From MGBC108787 sp964430695 (GTDB taxonomy: Bacteria; Bacillota_I; Bacilli_A; RF39; UBA660): 33,632 bases of DNA. Made by a program: the position numbers and the translations under genes. The notes beneath the pieces were generated by a model. That model ran no database searches and was not told where the DNA came from. It was given only the letters and a program-made list of their open reading frames with translations. This document shows, piece after piece, positions 29,539 through 33,632 of the stretch. The DNA is taken from the NCBI GenBank assembly GCA_964430695.1, contig CAYSFO010000009.1, positions 1 to 33,632 on the forward strand, written 5' to 3'. Position 1 is the stretch's first letter; each line of letters starts with the position of its first letter.

Positions 29539-30381
29539 ATGAATTATTTTAAAAAATTTAAGAAGTATTTTAAGAAGTATAAGGATGCTGGATTACCAGT
29601 TATGGTATATAGTAAAAATAGATTAGAATATATAAGATATGATAAAGTAAATAAAAATGGTAAAATAGTTGACGATGTTTTTGTTTATGATGATTTTATT
29701 GAAGTTATTGAAGATACAATTAAAACAAGTTTTTATTATCCTTACAATAGTTTAGTTCGTGTATATGATGAAAATGGTGAGTATTATCATGATGAAGTAG
29801 GTCATAGTCATTCTCATAATTTTGCATCAGTTGTTCATGAGGTATATTATAATCCTAATGTTTTTAGTATTGATCCAGAAGATCGTGAATACTATAGTAA
29901 ACAAGAATATGAATTTTTAATGCGTTTAAAAAATTATTTAATGGTGATTGAAAGAGAAGATATTAAGTATGATGCAACTATTGAAGAAATAAATAATTTA
30001 GCCTTAAATGAATTAGCTTCTAAATATAAAGATTATCCAATTTTAACATTTAAGGATAAAAGAACAGCTCCTTTAATGATAAATAAAAAGAAAAAGTATT
30101 TTTATCGAATGAAGAGGGAACATACTAAATCTGATATAGGTACAAGATATTTACTTGTTGATAATGATGCTAATTATTTAGGAGTATTAGAAGTAGTAAA
30201 AGAAAGAATAGTTGCAATTAATGATTTAACTGAAAAAGATATTGATTATAATTTAGAAGGATATAAAAGTTTAAATATTTGTAAGAAAGAGTTAAGGAAA
30301 CTTTACAGTGAACACAATAATGTGGAACCAGAAAGTATTGAATTAGTTATTAAAACTGTTAAAGTTATTAGAAAGTTTTAG
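29539..30381 (+). CDS. Cytosolic protein of unknown function, ASCH-like C-terminus
   Basis: This 280-aa protein lacks signal or membrane segments and has a strongly basic N-terminus (YFKKFKKYFKKYK). The C-terminal about 95 residues (from YFYRMKREHTKSDIGTRYLL through LGVLEVVKERIVAINDLTEK) have the strand pattern and basic start of ASCH/PUA-like RNA-binding domains, but I am not certain. The middle contains a histidine-rich HSHSHNF stretch that could bind metal. It is followed 9 nt after its stop by another unknown gene with ribosome binding site AGGTGAAG, forming a two-gene operon. Confidence 0.7.
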   Translation: MNYFKKFKKYFKKYKDAGLPVMVYSKNRLEYIRYDKVNKNGKIVDDVFVYDDFIEVIEDTIKTSFYYPYNSLVRVYDENGEYYHDEVGHSHSHNFASVVHEVYYNPNVFSIDPEDREYYSKQEYEFLMRLKNYLMVIEREDIKYDATIEEINNLALNELASKYKDYPILTFKDKRTAPLMINKKKKYFYRMKREHTKSDIGTRYLLVDNDANYLGVLEVVKERIVAINDLTEKDIDYNLEGYKSLNICKKELRKLYSEHNNVEPESIELVIKTVKVIRKF

Positions 30382-30390
30382 GTGAAGTGT

Positions 30391-30786
30391 ATGAAACAAA
30401 GTGATGTATTTGTTGGTAGTATTTTAAAAGTTAATAATGCTGAAGAATATAATAAGTATGGTAATACTAGTAATAATGAAACTAATTATGTTGAGTTATA
30501 TCAGGCTTTAGCTGTTTTAGTTAAAACAAGAGGTGAAAAATATGTGTGGATTATGGATGTTGATTCTTTAATAAAAGATATATTATTTGATTTAGGAATA
30601 CCACTTAATACGATGAATACGATTGCCACTATGGATGGGGAGTTAATAGTTGACGAAGAATCACTAGTTCCTTATTATTCCGAAAGAGAATTAAGAAAAA
30701 ATAAACATGTTTTGGCTAGAAACTTGATACTAGAAACTTTATTAGATCCAAGATTACCGGGCGGTATTGAATATGGAGACTTTTAG
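30391..30786 (+). CDS. 131-aa protein of unknown function
   Basis: This soluble mixed alpha/beta protein starts MKQSDVFVGSILKV and includes YVWIMDVDSLIKDILFDLG and the basic patch ERELRKNKHVLARNL. I see no signal, membrane segment or known motif. ATG 30391 is preferred over GTG 30382 because AGGTGAAG (30380-30387) is correctly spaced only for it. It is co-transcribed with the gene before it and ends in a terminator. Confidence 0.75.
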   Translation: MKQSDVFVGSILKVNNAEEYNKYGNTSNNETNYVELYQALAVLVKTRGEKYVWIMDVDSLIKDILFDLGIPLNTMNTIATMDGELIVDEESLVPYYSERELRKNKHVLARNLILETLLDPRLPGGIEYGDF

Positions 30787-30808
30787 GATAAGATAATTAT
30801 CCTTTTTT
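30785..30808 (+). terminator. Intrinsic terminator
   Basis: AGGATAA (30785-30791) pairs with TTATCCT (30797-30803), followed by a T run. Confidence 0.8.
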
Positions 30809-30825
30809 CTTTGAGAAAATAAAAA

Positions 30826-30862
30826 TGTCATATTTTAGCAATGCATACGACAAAATATGACA
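30826..30862 (+). repeat. 11-bp perfect inverted repeat upstream of toxin copy 2
   Basis: TGTCATATTTT (30826-30836) and AAAATATGACA (30852-30862) flank a 15-nt centre that includes AGCAATGCATACGAC. The right arm supplies the -35-like ATGACA of the toxin promoter. It may be an operator. Confidence 0.6.
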
Positions 30863-30889
30863 AGAATGATAAAAATAAAGTTGTATTAT
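30857..30889 (+). promoter_or_regulatory. Toxin promoter region, copy 2
   Basis: ATGACA (30857-30862), a 21-bp spacer and TATTAT (30884-30889). The GAGAAGCA element begins at 30899, about where transcription should start. Spacing is the same as in copy 1. Confidence 0.45.
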
Positions 30890-30978
30890 AGGCAACTTGA
30901 GAAGCAAAAGGAAGATGCTTATCACTCTATATTTAAGACTAAATTAATTCGATAAGATAGTATATAAAGGAGTGGTAT

Positions 30979-31068
30979 ATGATGAGTAAAAAAGATTTTT
31001 TAGTTCTTTCATTACTGATTGTAATATTTATATTACTATACATAATAGTTAATCTATTATTTAGATAA
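30979..31068 (+). CDS. 29-aa hydrophobic peptide, putative type I toxin, copy 2
   Basis: The peptide begins MMSKKDFLVLSLLIVIFI and ends LLYIIVNLLFR. It has a charged start and a single transmembrane helix. AAAGGAGTGG (30966-30975) precedes a double ATG, exactly as in copy 1. Twenty of 29 residues match copy 1, and the remaining differences are mostly Ile/Val exchanges in the helix or lie near the C-terminus. Confidence 0.7.
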   Translation: MMSKKDFLVLSLLIVIFILLYIIVNLLFR

Positions 31069-31159
31069 AATAAAAAAGCATCTTCAATTCATTGAATTAA
31101 AGATGCTACAACAGAAAATGTGGTAAGCATAAGTCTTAAATGTACTCTTGCTTCTCACT
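31066..31159 (-). ncRNA. Antisense RNA (putative antitoxin), copy 2
   Basis: The minus-strand promoter has TTGAAT (31195-31190), 18 bp and TATACT (31171-31166) with TGa. The RNA would begin near 31159 with GAGAAGCA a few bases in. It would stop at the hairpin of 31106-31078 followed by TTTTTTATTTT on the minus strand. At about 95 nt it would be complementary to the whole 3' UTR of the toxin mRNA up to the stop codon. Confidence 0.6.
31069..31106 (-). terminator. Minus-strand terminator of antisense RNA, copy 2
   Basis: GCATCTTCAATTC (31078-31090) and GAATTAAAGATGC (31094-31106) form a stem with one mismatch, and the minus strand continues with six T. There is no T run on the plus strand. Confidence 0.7.
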
Positions 31160-31165
31160 ACTAAA

Positions 31166-31195
31166 AGTATATCACAATATATTGATTTTATTCAA
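31166..31195 (-). promoter_or_regulatory. Antisense promoter, copy 2
   Basis: Minus strand: TTGAAT, 18 bp, TATACT with an extended TGa. It is nearly identical to copy 1 and closer to consensus than the toxin promoter, as expected for an antitoxin. Confidence 0.6.
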
Positions 31196-31206
31196 TATAT
31201 TTTTTA
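31176..31206 (+). terminator. Terminator of toxin mRNA, copy 2
   Basis: AATATATTGA (31176-31185) pairs with TCAATATATT (31192-31201), followed by T's. It overlaps the antisense promoter. Confidence 0.6.
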
Positions 31207-31250
31207 TGTGTAAAATATGTCGTAAAACCTGAGTTTTCAACAATAAAATA

Positions 31251-31278
31251 TTGACCTCGGGGGGGGGTATATTATTAT
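31251..31278 (+). promoter_or_regulatory. Promoter with a G9 tract in the spacer (candidate phase-variable)
   Basis: TTGACC (31251-31256) and TATTAT (31273-31278) are 16 bp apart, and nine consecutive G (31259-31267) sit in the spacer. Gain or loss of one G would change the spacer to 17 or 15 bp and so change promoter strength. Such a homopolymer is very unusual in this AT-rich sequence. It drives the surface-protein gene at 31337. Confidence 0.65.
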
Positions 31279-31336
31279 TAACTTAGATAAATATAAGAGT
31301 TTATAAACAATCTAAATGATAAGGGAGAAAGAAGTT

Positions 31337-33151
31337 ATGAAGAAAAGAAGTATAGTAATATTAATAATATTATTAGCAATTGGATTTGCAGCAGTAAGTA
31401 CAACACTAGTATTAAATGGAACAATAGGTATAGCAGCAAATAAAGATGATTTTAATATCATATTTACTAATGCCAAATTAAATAATGTAGAAAGAAAAGA
31501 CTTTATTGAACCAACTAAAAAACAAACAATTACTTTTGAAACAAATAAATTAACAAAAGTAGATGAAGAAGCCGTATTAGATTATGAAGTAACAAATACA
31601 AGTAAGTTATATGATGGTGATGTAAAAATAGTATGTAATTTAGTAGATAAAGATGATAATATCATTGAAGATTATGAATACATAGATATCTCATATGAAC
31701 CAAAGAGTATGACAGTAGAAGCTGGAAAGAAAGAAACAGGAAGTATAACAGCAAAATTAATCAAAGCTAGTACAGAAGATCAAAGTGTAGGTATCAAATG
31801 TACATTAGATGCAACAGCTAAAGAAAGAGATAAAATTCCGGAAGAAAAACCTAAAAGTTGTTCATGGGAGATTACAGAAGATAATGACAATAATGGAAAA
31901 GTCTCAAATGGAGATTTAATCACATTATGTACAGAATCTTTCTATGTATATAATACAGATGGAGATACAATAAAGGCCATAGCTCAGTATAACTTAGAGG
32001 TGGGAAATAGTAGTAATTCTGATTATCCAGCTGGAGTAGAAACTAACATTCAATCATCAAGAGCAATTGGATCTAATGAACAAGCAGCTACTAATTATGC
32101 AACAGTACAATTTGCAAATAAAAATAAACATGGAGAAAACTATAATAGTTATAACGGAAGTATAGTAGAAGAATACGTAAATAAATATGTAGATATCTTA
32201 AAAGAAAAATATAATGTAGAAGTAAGCGGAAGATTAATTACGAAAGAAGAACTAGAGACACTAGGATGTGATTCAGATGCAATGATGTGTTCATCTGCAC
32301 CAGCCTACATTACTTCAACATCTTACTGGACTTCTTCGCCTTATGGTGAAATGTTTGCTACTGCAGCGTGGGTTGTATACTCATCTGGTAGCTTTGTCTA
32401 TTTCGATGTTGTTAAAGGCGGCAACCTTGGTGTTCGTCCTGTTATAGAAATACCAAAATCAGGAGATGCTACAAATAATGATAGTTCAGATGAAGAAAAT
32501 AAAAAATGCGATATTGAAAATCCACCTGTTGAAGAATTAAATAATTGGTTATGGAAAGATAATGATTGTAGTAAAGATATATCAAATGGAGATTTGCTTA
32601 CTATAGATACAGAATCATTCTATGTCTACAATACAAATGGTGGTAAAATAAAAGCCATAACTCAATATAACTTAGAAGTAGGAAATAGTACTAATTCTAA
32701 ATCTCCAGCCGATGAAGAAACGAATATCCAATCACCAAGAGCGATAGGGGCTTCTACTCAAGAACTAACTAGCTATGCAACAGTACAATTTGCAAATAGT
32801 AGTAAACATGGAAACAAAATGAATAGTTATACCGGAAGTATAGTAGAAGGATATGTAAATAATTATGTAACAATATTAAAAGAGAGATATAATGTAGAAG
32901 TAACGGGAAGATTAATTACTAAAGAAGAGTTAGAAACACTAGGATGTGATTCATCTAAATATACATGTTCAGAAGCTCCTGCCTATATTTATTCAAACAC
33001 ATATTGGACTTCTTCACCTCGTGATGGAAAAGATGATACCGTGTGGATTATGTACGGGTATGTCAGCACCAGCTTCTTTAGTAACTACACCGTTGATCGC
33101 GACTATGGAGTCCGTCCAGTTATAGAAATAGATAAATCAGCACTTCAATAA
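31337..33151 (+). CDS. Surface protein with two DGR-type variable C-type-lectin domains
   Basis: The product has 604 aa. The N-terminal signal or anchor is SIVILIILLAIGFAAVSTT. A TasA/CalY-like beta domain follows to about residue 170 (LNGTIGIAANKDDFNI start). Two tandem copies of one domain follow (about 174-374 and 398-604), each with SNGDL, TESFYVYNT, KAITQYNLEVGNS-type segments, RLITKEELETLGCDS, a Cys pair, APAYI, YWTSSP, a highly divergent stretch of about 30 residues, then GVRPVIEI. This fits the formylglycine-enzyme/C-type-lectin fold (DUF6273-like) of diversity-generating-retroelement targets. Start ATG 31337 has AAGGGAGA in front. No reverse transcriptase is in the window. The likely role is variable ligand binding at the surface. 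Confidence 0.8.
   Translation: MKKRSIVILIILLAIGFAAVSTTLVLNGTIGIAANKDDFNIIFTNAKLNNVERKDFIEPTKKQTITFETNKLTKVDEEAVLDYEVTNTSKLYDGDVKIVCNLVDKDDNIIEDYEYIDISYEPKSMTVEAGKKETGSITAKLIKASTEDQSVGIKCTLDATAKERDKIPEEKPKSCSWEITEDNDNNGKVSNGDLITLCTESFYVYNTDGDTIKAIAQYNLEVGNSSNSDYPAGVETNIQSSRAIGSNEQAATNYATVQFANKNKHGENYNSYNGSIVEEYVNKYVDILKEKYNVEVSGRLITKEELETLGCDSDAMMCSSAPAYITSTSYWTSSPYGEMFATAAWVVYSSGSFVYFDVVKGGNLGVRPVIEIPKSGDATNNDSSDEENKKCDIENPPVEELNNWLWKDNDCSKDISNGDLLTIDTESFYVYNTNGGKIKAITQYNLEVGNSTNSKSPADEETNIQSPRAIGASTQELTSYATVQFANSSKHGNKMNSYTGSIVEGYVNNYVTILKERYNVEVTGRLITKEELETLGCDSSKYTCSEAPAYIYSNTYWTSSPRDGKDDTVWIMYGYVSTSFFSNYTVDRDYGVRPVIEIDKSALQ
32339..32428 (+). other. Variable region 1 of the lectin-like domain
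   Basis: This stretch between TSSP and GVRP reads YGEMFATAAWVVYSSGSF and so on. Several codons are C-ending (TAC, AGC, GTC, TTC, GGC, AAC), out of line with the T/A-ending codons elsewhere in the gene. That is the expected footprint of adenine mutagenesis of AAC-type template codons. The template is not in the window. Confidence 0.55.
33017..33106 (+). other. Variable region 2 of the lectin-like domain
   Basis: This is the equivalent stretch in the second domain (RDGKDDTVWIMYGYVSTS and so on). Its codons from 33062 include GTC AGC ACC AGC TTC, AAC TAC ACC and CGC GAC, a dense run of C-ending codons. It is almost unrelated to region 1, while both flanks are nearly identical at the protein level. 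Confidence 0.6.
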
Positions 33152-33157
33152 ATATTC

Positions 33158-33180
33158 AAGAAGCTTAGGCTTCTTTTTTT
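33158..33180 (+). terminator. Intrinsic terminator
   Basis: AAGAAGC (33158-33164), loop TTAG and GCTTCTT (33169-33175), followed by a T run. Confidence 0.85.
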
Positions 33181-33228
33181 ATGTTTTAAAAATAATTGTT
33201 TAAAATAATTATAGAATAGTGGATTTTA

Positions 33229-33237
33229 TGTTAAAAT
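33229..33237 (+). promoter_or_regulatory. Extended -10 promoter of polA
   Basis: TGtTAAAAT lies 17 nt before ATG 33255, with ribosome binding site AGGTGAT (33244-33250). No clear -35. Confidence 0.5.
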
Positions 33238-33254
33238 AATATTAGGTGATAATC

Positions 33255-33632
33255 ATGAAAAAAATCGTATTAATAGATGGTAATAATTTAATGTTTAGAA
33301 GTTATTTTGCAACAGCTTATACAGGTAATTTAATGAAGAATTCAAAAGGACAAACAACGAATGCCTTATATGGTTTTGCAAATATGATTAATAAAATCAT
33401 TCAAGAAGAAAAGCCCGAGTATATGTGTGTTGCTTTTGATGTTGGCAAAAGTTTTAGACATCGTAAGTATGAGGATTATAAAGCTGGACGAAATGCCACA
33501 CCTGATGAATTGATTAGTCAAATGCCATTAGCGAGAACTATGTTAGATAATATGGGAATATTTAATATAAATGTTTTAGATTATGAAGCTGATGATATTA
33601 TTGGAACATTATCTAAAAGAGCTAATGAAGAT
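33255..33632 (+). CDS. polA: DNA polymerase I, 5' part (runs off the window)
   Basis: The first 126 residues are visible. They are the 5'-3' exonuclease domain: IVLIDGNNLMFRSYFA with the first metal-binding Asp, the segment AFDVGKSFRHRKYEDYKAGR and YEADDIIGTLSK with the acidic cluster. DNA polymerase I fills gaps and removes RNA primers. A stand-alone 5'-3' exonuclease of the same family cannot be excluded, because the polymerase part lies beyond the window. Confidence 0.88.
   Translation, partial: MKKIVLIDGNNLMFRSYFATAYTGNLMKNSKGQTTNALYGFANMINKIIQEEKPEYMCVAFDVGKSFRHRKYEDYKAGRNATPDELISQMPLARTMLDNMGIFNINVLDYEADDIIGTLSKRANED

Larger units (their letters stand above)
30899..31206 (+). other. 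Candidate type I toxin-antitoxin locus, copy 2
   Basis: This copy has the same layout as copy 1: a 29-aa hydrophobic ORF at 30979-31068, a minus-strand antisense RNA from about 31159 to 31066 and a plus-strand terminator at 31176-31206. Nested complementary ends are GAGAAGCA (30899-30906) with TGCTTCTC (31149-31156) and TGCTTATCA (30916-30924) with TGGTAAGCA (31121-31129). The central loops and untranslated stretches differ from copy 1 while these elements stay, which argues that they function. Confidence 0.65.

Noticed and set aside
14700..31210. The two toxin loci as insertion sequences or MITEs because of their inverted ends
   Set aside because: No target-site duplication is visible, the inner sequences have diverged with coding constraint, and the inverted ends coincide with the 5' ends of two RNAs. 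A mobile origin is not excluded.
1..33632. CRISPR arrays and tRNA genes
   Set aside because: No regularly spaced repeats were seen and no cloverleaf-like sequence was recognised in the gaps by eye. A tRNA search tool was not available.

Overview
This is a chromosomal window from a very AT-rich, low-GC Gram-positive bacterium that uses the standard code: TGA acts as a stop at the 3' end of the ABC-transporter ATPase gene, and tryptophan is TGG. The order gpsB-rnpB-rodZ-pgsA-recA-rny matches the core neighbourhood of Bacilli, with cinA missing between pgsA and recA. Many genes are lineage-specific membrane or surface proteins. An uncultured, gut-type, Mollicutes-related Bacilli lineage (RF39-like) fits best. 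The lineage is inferred from gene content and style, not from a search.

Layout. Positions 1-990 are the right end of an integrated mobile element with a serine recombinase gene. It abuts, in frame, the 3' half of a SpoVD-type class B penicillin-binding protein gene, and the junction falls on the codons of the SxN active-site motif. Positions 1.9-8.4 kb carry a coiled-coil protein of unknown role, uppP with a small membrane protein, an SDR/PLP-enzyme operon and a secreted amidase. Positions 8.4-14.65 kb are the conserved core: a 27-aa small ORF, gpsB, RNase P RNA, rodZ, pgsA, a 70-aa ORF, recA with a candidate LexA box, a Cys-His-Asp transglutaminase-like protein and RNase Y. Positions 14.7-15.07 kb are the first copy of a candidate type I toxin-antitoxin locus. 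Next come a dGTPase-like gene (minus strand), a decayed uracil-DNA glycosylase fragment, a YdcF-like protein, a large GT-C glycosyltransferase, an NMT1/THI5-type ABC importer and a DedA protein (the last two on the minus strand). Positions 22.6-29.4 kb hold an acidic coiled-coil protein, a dockerin-bearing N-acetylglucosaminidase directly followed by a membrane-anchored cohesin protein, an HD phosphohydrolase and a NodB-like remnant. Positions 29.5-30.8 kb hold two unknown cytosolic genes. Positions 30.8-31.2 kb are the second toxin-antitoxin copy. Positions 31.25-33.15 kb are a surface protein with two DGR-like hypervariable C-type-lectin domains behind a promoter that carries nine consecutive G between its -35 and -10. 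The window ends in the 5' part of polA.

The strongest leads are these. (1) Two diverged copies of a compact locus encode a 29-aa hydrophobic peptide with a convergent antisense RNA, and the mRNA ends are complementary in nested order. (2) A surface protein combines a probable slipped-strand phase-variable promoter with two variable domains. (3) A serine-recombinase element splits a cell-wall transpeptidase gene exactly at its catalytic motif. (4) A one-enzyme, one-anchor cohesin/dockerin pair appears built for a wall hydrolase.
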